Shown in pieces: positions 16,674-25,543 of a stretch of DNA of 64,000 nucleotides. Position 1 is the first letter of the stretch. Each line of letters opens with the position of its first letter. The position numbers and the translations under genes are program-made. Source of the DNA: Natrinema sp. SYSU A 869 (GTDB lineage: Archaea; Halobacteriota; Halobacteria; Halobacteriales; Natrialbaceae); the NCBI RefSeq assembly GCF_019879105.1, contig NZ_CP082249.1, positions 3,100,001-3,164,000 on the forward strand. Direction: 5' to 3'. The notes under the pieces were generated by a model. The model made no database searches, was not told the origin of the DNA, and saw only the letters and a list, made by a program, of their open reading frames with translations.

Positions 16674-16687
16674 TTAGGCAAACCTAA
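16674..16687. promoter_or_regulatory. DtxR/SirR-type iron box 2
   Basis: The palindrome TTAGGCAAACCTAA lies 14 nt after the GMC stop codon and 32 nt before the GT2 start. It abuts the presumed TATA element (cataaat, about 16690-16696), so binding would block promoter recognition. Confidence 0.78.
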
Positions 16688-16719
16688 AGCATAAATGCGG
16701 CGGGTCGAGAGTACCGTCA

Positions 16720-17475
16720 ATGAGTAGCGGAGAGCAGACCGAGACGACAGGGGGGAGCAACGAATCCGGCGAACGGTACACCTTCGACGATGTCAGCGTC
16801 GTCATGGGGACCTACAACGAAGCGGAAGCGATCGGCACAGTGCTCTCGGACATCGAGGACGTCACCGATGGGAAGGCGGAGGTCGTCTGCGTTGACGGCT
16901 CCTCGGATCGCACGCCCGAAATCGCACGCGAGCACGGCGCGACGGTCATCGAACAGCGACCGCAAGGGTACGGCGTCGCCGTCCGCGCGGCGATTTTAGG
17001 GCCCGATCGGCCGATCGTCGTGACGACTGACTGTGACGATACCTACCCGATGGAACAACTGCCGGAGTTCCTCGCCCTGATCAATCAGGGCCACGACGTC
17101 GTCAGCGGCGATCGACTCTACCACGGTGCCGACGCGATGCCGGCGTTCAACCGCTTCGGGAATCACGCGTTCGCGGCGATCGCGAGTCTGCTGATGGGCA
17201 CCCGCGTCCACGACACGACTACCGGAATGCGGGCCTATCGCCGCGATGTCGTCGAATCGATCGAGTGGACCGAGAACACCGGCCTCTCGGCCGAACTCCT
17301 GATCCGCCCGCTGATGCGGGGCTACGACGTTCGCGAACACCCGATCGAGTACCGTGAGCGCGCCGGGCAGACGAAACTCGATCCGCTGAAAGGCGGTCTC
17401 GAAATCGCGCGATCGATCGTCAAAGTCTCCCTTGAGGAGCGGCTCCGAGAGCTGCCACACCGGCCGACGCAGTAG
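16720..17475 (+). CDS. GT2-family glycosyltransferase (DPM-synthase-like)
   Basis: 251 residues. GT-A fold with VSVVMGTYNEAEAIGTVL near residue 27, VVCVDGSSDRTPEIA, a DxD-like TTDCDDTYPMEQLP near residue 108, and the downstream GMRAYRRDVVE. This matches the catalytic domain of dolichyl-phosphate mannose/glucose synthases without C-terminal TM helices. It probably loads a sugar on a dolichol-type lipid carrier. It is preceded by an iron box and followed convergently by the channel gene. Confidence 0.85.
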   Translation: MSSGEQTETTGGSNESGERYTFDDVSVVMGTYNEAEAIGTVLSDIEDVTDGKAEVVCVDGSSDRTPEIAREHGATVIEQRPQGYGVAVRAAILGPDRPIVVTTDCDDTYPMEQLPEFLALINQGHDVVSGDRLYHGADAMPAFNRFGNHAFAAIASLLMGTRVHDTTTGMRAYRRDVVESIEWTENTGLSAELLIRPLMRGYDVREHPIEYRERAGQTKLDPLKGGLEIARSIVKVSLEERLRELPHRPTQ

Positions 17476-17564
17476 CGATTCCCGTGTGCTGACAGCGTAC
17501 CGTGCCCCGATTCGATGCCTGAGCGATGGCCTCAACGACCGATTCAGATCGGGTCGCTGTAAAC

Positions 17565-18608
17565 CTAGTAGTGGACGCTTCTCGTCAGGACGAAGACCAG
17601 CAGCGCCATCAAGAGCGATCCGAGCAGGGTTTCGATACCAGCGACAGCGCGGGCCCATCCTCCGACCGGCTGGATGTCACCGTATCCCAGCGTGGCGAAG
17701 GTGATGACGCTGAAGTAGAGGCTCTTGAGGAACGCCTGAACGAGGACGCGACTGGGCGCGTCGGCGGGATTTTCGATCTGGTACGTGACCGCACTGTTGG
17801 TACCGACCTCGCGGATGCCGCCTGTCAGCGGATACAGCACCGCACAGACGAGGATTAGGAGCAGCGAGGTCGCCACGACCCGCCACGGGCTCGTCCCGTA
17901 CTGCATGACCCAGCGCGAGCCGGCGAGCTTCATCGCCTGCAGGTAGTTTCCGAGTCGCCAGGCCTGTCGCCGGCGGAAGTTCATCTCGCGAAGGTAGTAG
18001 GTGTGGACTCGCTCCGGGAACGCGTTCTCGTCATAGAGCCGCTGTAGCTCCCGGTAGACCCACTGTGCGGAGTCGGCTCGTTCCGCGAGTTGGTCGTCTG
18101 ACGACGCTTGGGGGATCTCGTCTTCGTACACCGACCGCTCGCCGAACGCCGTCTCGAGATTGAGTCGAACGTCGGTCAGGCCCGCACGATAGAGTCTCGC
18201 GTCCCGAAAGTCCGCACCGCGGAGATCGACGAAGACGAATACCGCATCGTGAAGGTTCGCGTTCCGGAACGACGTTCCGTGGGCGTCAACGTCCCGAAAC
18301 GTGGCCCGGCGAAGATCCGTCCCCGAGAGATCAGCACCGTCGAGGACCGCATCCGTGAAGTCCGCCTCGACGAGCGATCGCCCCGCGAGGAACGACTTTC
18401 CGCTCAATGTCGCTCCCTGAAAGTTCGCCCCGTCGAGCCGTTCGTCCGGCTCCGGCTGCTCCTGTTCGTACGCCGCCGCCGGAACGGCGGTCTCGGTGTG
18501 CCAGATGCAGCGGTCGGTGTCCCGCCATGTGGGCCGCCAGCAACAGACCGCTCCGGCGTCGTCGACTCCACTACTGCTCGTGACGGTACCGCACCGTTTC
18601 TCGGTCAT
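17565..18608 (-). CDS. Pentapeptide-repeat protein fused to two-TM potassium channel
   Basis: 347 residues. The N-terminus has about a dozen A(D/N)LxX pentapeptide units (for example GANFQGATLSGKSFLAG, ADLSGTDLRRATF, ADFRDARLY; roughly residues 55-155). A basic linker follows, then TM1 (VVATSLLLILVCAVLYPL), a pore helix with the selectivity filter TLGYGDIQP, and TM2. An early Cys-rich stretch (CGTV...CCWRPTW...CIWHTE) may bind metal. It is probably a K+-selective channel with a beta-helical cytoplasmic domain. The start at 18608 is where protein-like sequence begins. It has no iron box; it lies between boxed units. Confidence 0.82.
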   Translation of the reverse strand: MTEKRCGTVTSSSGVDDAGAVCCWRPTWRDTDRCIWHTETAVPAAAYEQEQPEPDERLDGANFQGATLSGKSFLAGRSLVEADFTDAVLDGADLSGTDLRRATFRDVDAHGTSFRNANLHDAVFVFVDLRGADFRDARLYRAGLTDVRLNLETAFGERSVYEDEIPQASSDDQLAERADSAQWVYRELQRLYDENAFPERVHTYYLREMNFRRRQAWRLGNYLQAMKLAGSRWVMQYGTSPWRVVATSLLLILVCAVLYPLTGGIREVGTNSAVTYQIENPADAPSRVLVQAFLKSLYFSVITFATLGYGDIQPVGGWARAVAGIETLLGSLLMALLVFVLTRSVHY

Positions 18609-18697
18609 AGGCGTCTTGGCGGCGAGTCGGCCCCTAATGCTGGTGCCTGAAATGCCCCATCGCACCGCTCGTCGACTCGCCGACAGCCGAACCGCCC

Positions 18698-20917
18698 CTA
18701 CGACGCCGACTCCCGTTCCTCGAGTCGTGTCTCGAATGTCTCCCACCGGCTGTGGGTCTCCGGCCGGTCGGGGAGGTAGGTTCCCTCGGTGCCGCAGTCG
18801 GTGACGAGCCGACAGCCCGTCCGTTCGGGCGGCCGGATCGCCTCGACGCCGTCCTCGGTCGCACGGACGGTCACCGCCTGTCGGTAGGTGTACGTTGCGC
18901 CCTCCGGCTGGACCTGCGTGATCGTCAGCACGACCTCGTCGGCCCCGTCGAACGACACTGTCTCGTTCGGTGATCGGTTCAGGTGACCGATCCCGCGGTC
19001 GTCGGTGGCGTTCGCTTCTGTATCGCTTCCGGTCGATGCATCGCGCTCGAGGGCCCACCCGACGGACAGTTCGCTATCGGGGTTGGCAACGGTGTAGCCG
19101 GCGACCTCGCCGTTGTTCTCGAGGCGGACCCGCACCCGATCGACACGGCTGGCGATCCCGACGGTGGTGGTCCCCTCGAGTCGCTCGCCCGACCGGACCG
19201 AGAGCGGTTCGAGTTGGGCGACGATCTCGTCATCAGGCGTTGCCGTCCACTCACCGCGGTAGCTGTAGCGGTAGTAGCTCCGGTTCGGATAGGCATCGAG
19301 GACGGCGAAATCGCGGGCTGGTGCCCCCTCGAGTGCGTAGACGACCTCCCCGTCGAGGCCGCCGTCGTTCCGGAGCGCTTGGAAGGGGTGATTCTGCCAC
19401 TGGCCGTAGGGTGTCGGCATGAAGACCAGCGCGTTCTCGAGGTCGTGCTCCTCGACGGGCTCGTAGGCGGATTCGAAGCGCTCGGTGTGGACGGCATTTC
19501 GTTCGACTGGGGCCGAGAGGAGGGCGGCATTCGCCGCGCCGGCGACGAGAACGCTCACGAGCAGGGCGACGAGGACGATGGCTCGAGCCGTCCGCGGCGA
19601 GGCGACGGTCGCGATTCGGCTTCGGACCGCGGCGTCGCGACACCGCCGAACGCCGACGACGACGCCGAACGACGCGAAGATCGACAGGGGGACGAGGAGG
19701 TCGAAGTGATAGAACGGCCCGAACTTCGAGAGGAGTCCGGTGGTCGGATCGGCGATCCCCTCGTGGACGTTGTAGTTGCCCCAGAACGCGACATTCCCGA
19801 GCGTGACGGAGATGAAGAGCCCGGCCAGCAGCAGGCCCGCGGTTCGGTCGCTCTTCCAGTTGCCCGTTCCGCCGGATTCTGGAACGGGGAGCCACCGCCA
19901 CAGCGCGACGGCCAGCCCCCCAAGTGCGGCGACCGTTCCGAGCGGTCCGGCTGTGAACCAGCGCGTAGCGAAGTACCAGAGGGCAGCCCCGTTCGCCTCG
20001 AGGGCGACTGCCGGCGTGTACTCGAGCGAGTGGTCGAGGAGTTCGCGGTGGCCGAACCCGGGCCCGTCGAGCGGGGCGAACGCAGCGTACGGAAAGGTAA
20101 GCGGTGATCCCGTGACGCGAGCGTTGTACGCGAGTGCCAGCCCGACGAATGCGAATCCGGCTGCGGCGGTGAGACCGTTTCGCCGGACTGGTCCCGGAAG
20201 CGGTCTGAGTCCCCGCTCCCACCAGCGGCCCCGAACCGATTGCAATACCGACCAGCCCGCGTGACAGATGAAGGGTGCGGCGAACAGGATGGCGGTGTAC
20301 GGCCGAGCGAAGAAGGCCAGTCCGATCGCCGCACCGGCCAAGACGGCGTCGCGGAGTCGCCCCCCACGGACGCCGCGGAGGTACCACACCGCAAAGAGGA
20401 GATTCAGTAGCGTCGTCGGTGCATACGGGAGAAACACCGATGACGTCAGTAACGTCATGGGGGCGGCGGCGAAGACAGCCGCGGCGACGACGCCGACCTG
20501 CCGGTCGAACACCATCGAGCCGAGGACGAAGACCAGTGCAGCGTTGCCCACCGCAACGGCGACGAGCGTCACCCGCGGCTCGCCGAACAGCGCCATCGAG
20601 ACGGCGTACATCGCGGGGATAACCGGCGAGTACTTCGAGTAGAGTCGGCCGCCGTCCTGAACGAAAAACCACGGCTGAAACGCGTCGGCGAGTTCGCCGG
20701 CCCGAAGCGTGAGCTGTCCCTCGAGCAGCATGGCGGCCTGCAGGAGATAGACTCCCTCGTCGTCATTGCTCGAGTGATAGGGAAAGAGCTCGGTCGCGAG
20801 GATCGCTACTGCGAGGCCGGCGAGACAGACGACGGCGAGTGCGGCCAGGTGAACGCGGCGTGGCCGCTCGCTGAGGGCGTCCCCCGACCGAACCCGGCGA
20901 ATCAGATCGTGGATCAC
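18698..20917 (-). CDS. GT39-like membrane glycosyltransferase
   Basis: 739 residues from a GTG start. The N-terminal membrane half has about 10 spans. The catalytic-loop acidic motif SSNDDEGVYLLQAAMLLEGQ lies near residue 50, as in ArnT/PMT-type enzymes using polyprenyl-phosphate sugars, and GGRLYSKYSPVIPAMYA follows. The C-terminal 270 residues are a soluble, probably extracellular beta-rich domain. It starts 13 nt after the FbpA stop, so it is in the same transcript behind iron box 3. It likely transfers a lipid-linked sugar to an external acceptor. Confidence 0.8.
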   Translation of the reverse strand: MIHDLIRRVRSGDALSERPRRVHLAALAVVCLAGLAVAILATELFPYHSSNDDEGVYLLQAAMLLEGQLTLRAGELADAFQPWFFVQDGGRLYSKYSPVIPAMYAVSMALFGEPRVTLVAVAVGNAALVFVLGSMVFDRQVGVVAAAVFAAAPMTLLTSSVFLPYAPTTLLNLLFAVWYLRGVRGGRLRDAVLAGAAIGLAFFARPYTAILFAAPFICHAGWSVLQSVRGRWWERGLRPLPGPVRRNGLTAAAGFAFVGLALAYNARVTGSPLTFPYAAFAPLDGPGFGHRELLDHSLEYTPAVALEANGAALWYFATRWFTAGPLGTVAALGGLAVALWRWLPVPESGGTGNWKSDRTAGLLLAGLFISVTLGNVAFWGNYNVHEGIADPTTGLLSKFGPFYHFDLLVPLSIFASFGVVVGVRRCRDAAVRSRIATVASPRTARAIVLVALLVSVLVAGAANAALLSAPVERNAVHTERFESAYEPVEEHDLENALVFMPTPYGQWQNHPFQALRNDGGLDGEVVYALEGAPARDFAVLDAYPNRSYYRYSYRGEWTATPDDEIVAQLEPLSVRSGERLEGTTTVGIASRVDRVRVRLENNGEVAGYTVANPDSELSVGWALERDASTGSDTEANATDDRGIGHLNRSPNETVSFDGADEVVLTITQVQPEGATYTYRQAVTVRATEDGVEAIRPPERTGCRLVTDCGTEGTYLPDRPETHSRWETFETRLEERESAS

Positions 20918-20930
20918 GAGAAGAGGGGGT

Positions 20931-22055
20931 TCAGATGCTGATGCCGTCGATGCTGCGCATCAGGTCCAGCGTCGGCTGGAGGTCTGACAGCTCCGACGGA
21001 TCGAGATCCGGCACGTCCAGTTCGTTGGTCGGCGGCAGTTCGCCGACGGGTTCGCCCTCCGCGATCAGCGGGTATTCGAACGTCTCCACCGCGAAGAACT
21101 CCTGGACCTCCGCCGAGAGCAGATGACGGACGAAGTTCTCCGCCAGCTCGGGGGTGTCCGTGTTTTCGATGACGGTCGCGCCTGCGACGTCGAACGTCGC
21201 ACCGGCGTCGCCGTCGGTGAACACCGTCTCGATCGGCGCGTCCGGGGATCCCTCGAGGACCCGCTGGATGTAGTAGTGGTTCGTGAATCCAGCATCGATT
21301 TCGCCGTCCGCGACGGCCTGACAGACTGCCATCTCGTCGTTGTACGCGGTGATGCCGTTGTCCACGATCGCTTGAAGCCACTCTCGAGTCGTCTCTTCGC
21401 CCTCGAGCAGGCGCATCGCGGTGACGAACGACTGGCAGGAGCCGTAGGAGGGGGCCCAGCCGAGGTCGCCCTCGAAGTCGGTGTAGGCGTCGATGCTCGT
21501 GGGCATGTCGCTCTCGGAGAACGCCTCTGTGTTGTAGGGTATCGTCCGGACGCGTCCGGAGGTCCCGACCCACTGGTCGGTCTGGAACTCCGCGGGAACC
21601 ATCTCCAAGACATCGTCAGAAAGCGATCGGGCCATCCCCTCGTTTGCGACCTCGCCGAGCGCGGCCGAGTCAACAGTAAAGAAAACGTCAGCGTCAGTGC
21701 CCGATCCCTCCTCGGCGATCTGATTTGCGAGCTGCGAGGAGTCGGCGTACCGGGGGCCGTCGACCACGAAATCGTCGTACTGATCTTCGAGACTGCTAAT
21801 GAGCGTCCCGACGAGGAACTCGTTTCGCCCGGAGTAGATGTGGAGTTCGCCCTCGAGGTCGGGCAGTTCCGCCATCGGCGTCCCGCCGGGCTGGCCACGG
21901 CCTGCACGGCCGGAGCCGATCTGCTTGAAGACGTTCCCCTCCTCTTCCTCGTCGTTCCCGATCAACCCCGTACAACCGGCCAGGCCGGCCATTCCAAGTC
22001 CAGCAGATCCGGCGAGAAATGTCCGCCGGGCCGTGAAATCGTGTCGCTTCGTCAT
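20931..22055 (-). CDS. Fe(III) ABC transporter substrate-binding lipoprotein (FbpA-like)
   Basis: 374 residues. It has a Tat signal (ARRTFLAGSAGLGMAGLAGC) with the lipid-anchored Cys at about residue 28, then a periplasmic-binding type II fold (ELHIYSGRNEFLVGTLISSL...). The paired tyrosines in FTNHYYIQRV are the ferric ligands of FbpA-type proteins. A low-complexity GRAGRGQPGG tether precedes the domain. The promoter has box 3 six nt before the ATG. Its permease partner is probably 12607-14241; the ATPase is not in the window. Confidence 0.9.
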   Translation of the reverse strand: MTKRHDFTARRTFLAGSAGLGMAGLAGCTGLIGNDEEEEGNVFKQIGSGRAGRGQPGGTPMAELPDLEGELHIYSGRNEFLVGTLISSLEDQYDDFVVDGPRYADSSQLANQIAEEGSGTDADVFFTVDSAALGEVANEGMARSLSDDVLEMVPAEFQTDQWVGTSGRVRTIPYNTEAFSESDMPTSIDAYTDFEGDLGWAPSYGSCQSFVTAMRLLEGEETTREWLQAIVDNGITAYNDEMAVCQAVADGEIDAGFTNHYYIQRVLEGSPDAPIETVFTDGDAGATFDVAGATVIENTDTPELAENFVRHLLSAEVQEFFAVETFEYPLIAEGEPVGELPPTNELDVPDLDPSELSDLQPTLDLMRSIDGISI

Positions 22056-22060
22056 GTGGT

Positions 22061-22074
22061 TTAGGCCGACCTAA
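22061..22074. promoter_or_regulatory. DtxR/SirR-type iron box 3
   Basis: TTAGGCCGACCTAA, 6 nt upstream of the FbpA-like ATG (22055), with TATAAGT (complement of 22078-22084) immediately behind it on the minus strand. The layout is the same as box 1: TATA, box, start. Confidence 0.82.
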
Positions 22075-22080
22075 ATGTAC

Positions 22081-23247
22081 TTATAGGCGTCGATTCCCCG
22101 CAATTCGTGTCGTCTGCTCGAGAGCCGACAGACAGTCGAGCCAGTCGCGCATGTGTTCGCCGACGTACGTAAAGAACGCGCCGTTATTGTACTCCTCCCA
22201 GTCGCCGTCGGCGAGTTCGTCGGCCATTGCTTCGAAGACGTCGGCGTAGTCGTCCGCGTCGCCGCCGACATCGTCAATTACGCGCCAGAGGTGTTCGTTG
22301 AGTTCGAGGCCGGGCACCTCGTTGTTCAGGTCGTCGAAGGTGCTGCGGGGGGCCTTGTTGTGTTCACAGAGGGGCGCGCCGTTGTAGATCCGCTTGCCGA
22401 GCACGTCGCAGGCACGCTTGAGGAAGACGCCCGACCAGATGTCGTCGAAGCGGCCGACCGCCCACTCGTTGTCGTCCATCGGGAGCTGGTAGAACGCGGG
22501 AATTACCTCGCGACGGAAGGCGAGGTTCATCGAACAGACGGTGAGGTAGTTGCCCCGTGCGGCAACGAAATCGTCGCCGAAATCGTCGCTAGAGGTCCGG
22601 GTCTGAGCCTGGCCCTCGAGGTCGCCGTCCATCAGAATGCGGACGGCGTCGAGATCGGGGACGTTGGTCCACAGTCCTTGCGAGGCGACAACCTCGCCGC
22701 CGCCGATCTCGGTCGTCCCGGTTTCGACCGTTTCGTTCATCGCCGAATAGGGGTAGCCGCGCGGATAGAGCCCGTGTTCGTCGGCGTTCTGGTAGAGGAC
22801 ATTAACCCACTGCTCGTCCGAGGAGACCGCCTCAATCTCGCCCTCGAAGGCGAGGTTCGCCATGTGCATGCCGAAGAAGTCCTGATCCTCGTGGGGGAGC
22901 GTGTCGTCGTCGATGAAGAAGCCGTAGTCGAACTCGTCGTGAGCCCACATGTAGAGCAGCCCGAAGCTGGTCTCGGCGTGGCTCGCCGCTGGCACGACGT
23001 GACCGTATTCGGAGACGTCGTGGTCAGCGTACCACTCCTCGCGGCGGCTCCCGTCGAAGACCTCGCCCGAGACGCCTTCGTCCTCGAGCATCGCTTCCAT
23101 CCCGTCAGTCTCACAGAAGTCCTCGGTAACGAGGACGACGTGCAGCCGCGAGAGGTCGAACCCGTGATTGCGAGCGTTTCCGAAGTACGAGCGCAGACAC
23201 TCGTACTCCCGAATTGTCGGGACGATGACGCAGATGTCCTGACTCAT
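22081..23247 (-). CDS. GT75-like reversibly glycosylated polypeptide family protein
   Basis: 388 residues. It begins MSQDICVIVPTIREYECL, has the metal-binding-like FFIDDDTLP near residue 115, and the long region QWVNVLYQNADEHGLYPRGYPYS with FDDIWSGVFLKRACDVLG later. This order matches the plant RGP/UDP-arabinopyranose mutase family (GT75) and its archaeal relatives. Known members interconvert or bind UDP-sugars (UDP-Arap/UDP-Araf) or self-glucosylate; the archaeal role is not established. Box 4 is 15 nt upstream of the ATG. Confidence 0.82.
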   Translation of the reverse strand: MSQDICVIVPTIREYECLRSYFGNARNHGFDLSRLHVVLVTEDFCETDGMEAMLEDEGVSGEVFDGSRREEWYADHDVSEYGHVVPAASHAETSFGLLYMWAHDEFDYGFFIDDDTLPHEDQDFFGMHMANLAFEGEIEAVSSDEQWVNVLYQNADEHGLYPRGYPYSAMNETVETGTTEIGGGEVVASQGLWTNVPDLDAVRILMDGDLEGQAQTRTSSDDFGDDFVAARGNYLTVCSMNLAFRREVIPAFYQLPMDDNEWAVGRFDDIWSGVFLKRACDVLGKRIYNGAPLCEHNKAPRSTFDDLNNEVPGLELNEHLWRVIDDVGGDADDYADVFEAMADELADGDWEEYNNGAFFTYVGEHMRDWLDCLSALEQTTRIAGNRRL

Positions 23248-23261
23248 TGCACCGCTATCTT

Positions 23262-23275
23262 TTAGGCCTGCCTAA
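23262..23275. promoter_or_regulatory. DtxR/SirR-type iron box 4
   Basis: TTAGGCCTGCCTAA, 15 nt before the RGP-like ATG. The TAG stop codon of the upstream flippase-like gene lies inside the box, so operator and coding end are shared. Confidence 0.8.
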
Positions 23276-24432
23276 AGTTTATCGGTCTCCCGTATCTCTT
23301 CTGGGTTCGACTCTGCCGCATCCGAGAGCGAAACACCCAATGAGGTGACTGCACCGGCCCCGCCGACCAGCGTTACGCCGTTTTTCAGCGCGTGATCGAC
23401 GATCGCCGCGGCCAGCGCCGTGCTCGCACCGATCGGAGTGAACCCGACCACGAGCGCCGTGAACGCGGCCTCGTAGAGCCCGACGCCGCCCTGTGACAGC
23501 GGGAGGACTTTCGCGAGGTTTCCGACGCTGACCGCCAGCGTCCCGACCGCCAGCAGCGTGCCAACCGCGAGCCCGCTACCCAGCGCCGCGAGGACGAGCA
23601 CCGCTGTGAGAACGTCGAGTATCCACACCAGCAGACTCCCTGCCCCGATCGTCGCCAGCGCTCGCGGCTGACGGGCGACGATCTGTACGTCGCCCGCGAA
23701 TCGGAGCGCGGCCTCAAGCACCCCCTCGAGTCGTGGCCGATCGTTCGCTCGCGTCCGGAGCCACACGCCTAGTCCGTGATCGGCTCGAGCGGACGTGACG
23801 ATGACGACGCCGACACCGGCGGTCGCCGTGCTCACGCCCACTGCAGCGAGGAGGGCGGTCCGCGCGCCGCCGGCCTCCGCGATGATCTCGAGCGGACCGG
23901 CCCACCCGCCCAGCGCGAGCCAGCCCGTCGCGAGCCCCGCGAGCGCGGCGATCGTCGCCAGATCGAACACTCGCTCGACGGCCAGCGACGCGAAGCCAGC
24001 GGTGTAGGGAACGTCGCGATGGGTCCGCATTACGTATGCACGAACCGCGTCACCGGCCCGCGCCGGAATCGCGAGATTCGCCGTCTGACTGACGAAGACG
24101 GCCAGTGTCGGAACGACCGTCCCGCCTCGGTATCCGATCGCGGCCAGCACGTCGCCGTACCGGCGACCCCGAAGTGGCCACGAGACGGCATAGACGGCGA
24201 TCGCGGCGCCGATCAGGAGCGGATCAGCGCTCGAGATCTCGGTCGTAACGGTCCGGATATCGATCTCTCGGAGGGCGACGAGCAGACCGACGAGAACGAG
24301 TATCGTTCCCGCGATCGTCAGTCGACGGCGAGTCAGTGCCGCGGCGAGCCTATCGCTCGCTGATCTATCGGTCCCCGAACGCGACTCGCGGTCGACATCT
24401 TGCGAGCCCGTTCTCTCACCCCCATCGTTCAT
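23272..24432 (-). CDS. LPG-synthase/flippase-like (UPF0104) membrane protein
   Basis: 386 residues. An acidic, disordered N-terminal 30 residues precede about 8 hydrophobic segments. LPG_synthase_TM features are NLAIPARAGDAVRAYVM near residue 120 and LPLSQGGVGLYEAAFTALV near residue 320. The family includes MprF flippase domains and the membrane part of AglD, thought to move lipid-linked sugars across the membrane. The start at 24432 is chosen over 24492 because the latter would run through box 5. Its stop is inside box 4. Confidence 0.83.
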   Translation of the reverse strand: MNDGGERTGSQDVDRESRSGTDRSASDRLAAALTRRRLTIAGTILVLVGLLVALREIDIRTVTTEISSADPLLIGAAIAVYAVSWPLRGRRYGDVLAAIGYRGGTVVPTLAVFVSQTANLAIPARAGDAVRAYVMRTHRDVPYTAGFASLAVERVFDLATIAALAGLATGWLALGGWAGPLEIIAEAGGARTALLAAVGVSTATAGVGVVIVTSARADHGLGVWLRTRANDRPRLEGVLEAALRFAGDVQIVARQPRALATIGAGSLLVWILDVLTAVLVLAALGSGLAVGTLLAVGTLAVSVGNLAKVLPLSQGGVGLYEAAFTALVVGFTPIGASTALAAAIVDHALKNGVTLVGGAGAVTSLGVSLSDAAESNPEEIRETDKL

Positions 24433-24457
24433 GCTCGGGTCCTTCGAGTCCAGATAT

Positions 24458-24471
24458 TTAAGCCCACCTAA
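24458..24471. promoter_or_regulatory. DtxR/SirR-type iron box 5 (one arm imperfect)
   Basis: TTAAGCCCACCTAA, 25 nt before the flippase-like ATG (24432). The right arm is perfect and the left arm has one mismatch (TTAAG for TTAGG). Its position and company make it credible as the fifth site of the series. Confidence 0.65.
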
Positions 24472-24544
24472 AACTCCTCTAGACGGAGGCAACGATCACT
24501 CTCGCGTACATTTCACGCGGATAGAATAGCCGCAGTCTCCCTTC

Positions 24545-25474
24545 TCAGCGAAGTTCGTCGATGATCTCGCGGGTCGATCGGCGGACCGCCTCGTCGCTCG
24601 AGAGATGGGGCTCCCAGCCCAGTGCAGAGAGCTTCTCGATCGAGAGACGCATCTTCGGCACGTCGCCGGTCCAGCCGCGCTCGCCGCCCGTGTACTCCCG
24701 GTCGGGATCGACGCCTAACTCTTCGGCGACGATGGTCGCGATCCGGTCGACCGAGGTCGTCGTGCGCGTGCCGAGGTTGTAGGTGTTCATCGCGTCGTCG
24801 GCGTGCTCGATGGTGTAGAGCATCGCGTCGAGACAGTCCTCGAGGTGCAGATAGGACTTCTCCTGACGGCCGTCGCCGAGAATAGTGAGTGTTTCCGGAT
24901 TCTCCTGAAGCTTCTCGATGAAGTCGGGGATCACTGCCCCACGAAGGCGCGGGCCAACTACGTTCGCGAATCGGAAATTCCAGACGGTGAGGTCGTGGCT
25001 ATGGGCCCGCGCCGAGAGCAGCCCTTCATCGGCCAGTTTGCTCGCCCCGTAGGCGCTGATCGGCTCGAGGGGAGCGTAGTCCTCCGGCGTCGGCCGCGGA
25101 GCCTCCCCGTAGACCGTCGAGGAGGATGTGTAGGCAATCTCCGTCACGTCGGCCTCGGCCATCGCCTCGAGGATGTTCCGGGTCATCTGCGTGTTGTCGT
25201 CGAACTGGCCGTGGGGCCGATCCGTGTCGACGTGTTTCGATGCCGCGAGGTGGACGACGAGGGTGATCTCCTCGAGGTGTCCCTCGAGGGCGTCGGGATC
25301 GGTGAGATCGGCCTCGAGAAAGTCGGCTTCGTCGGGCACGCGGTCGCGGTCGCCGTTCGAGAGGTCGTCGACGACGGTTACGTCGGTGCCGTCCTTGAGC
25401 AGGCGCTCGGTGAGGTGTGAGCCGATGAACCCGGCACCGCCCGTGACAAGCACGCTTCGGTTCGAGATGGACAT
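24545..25474 (-). CDS. NAD-dependent sugar-nucleotide epimerase/dehydratase
   Basis: 309-residue extended SDR. NAD-binding GGAGFIGSHL is at residues 12-21, the catalytic Ser/Thr in YTSSSTVYGE, and YGASK has the Tyr-Lys pair. The C-terminal NLGTRTTTSVDRIATIV and RGWTGDVPKMRLSIEKL match UDP-glucose 4-epimerase-like archaeal proteins. It likely supplies a nucleotide sugar to the adjacent glycosyltransferases. There is no clear iron box, but it lies upstream of the boxed flippase gene on the same strand. Confidence 0.87.
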   Translation of the reverse strand: MSISNRSVLVTGGAGFIGSHLTERLLKDGTDVTVVDDLSNGDRDRVPDEADFLEADLTDPDALEGHLEEITLVVHLAASKHVDTDRPHGQFDDNTQMTRNILEAMAEADVTEIAYTSSSTVYGEAPRPTPEDYAPLEPISAYGASKLADEGLLSARAHSHDLTVWNFRFANVVGPRLRGAVIPDFIEKLQENPETLTILGDGRQEKSYLHLEDCLDAMLYTIEHADDAMNTYNLGTRTTTSVDRIATIVAEELGVDPDREYTGGERGWTGDVPKMRLSIEKLSALGWEPHLSSDEAVRRSTREIIDELR

Positions 25475-25543
25475 GATCGGTGGTTCACTGACGGCATGAT
25501 AAGTAGTTGTGGTTCGGCGTCGGCGGCTCCCGGAAACGACGGC

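Noticed and set aside
19251-20672. 473-codon minus-strand frame within the GT39-like gene
   Set aside because: Arg/Gly/Pro-rich, out-of-frame reading of the same strand; no domain.
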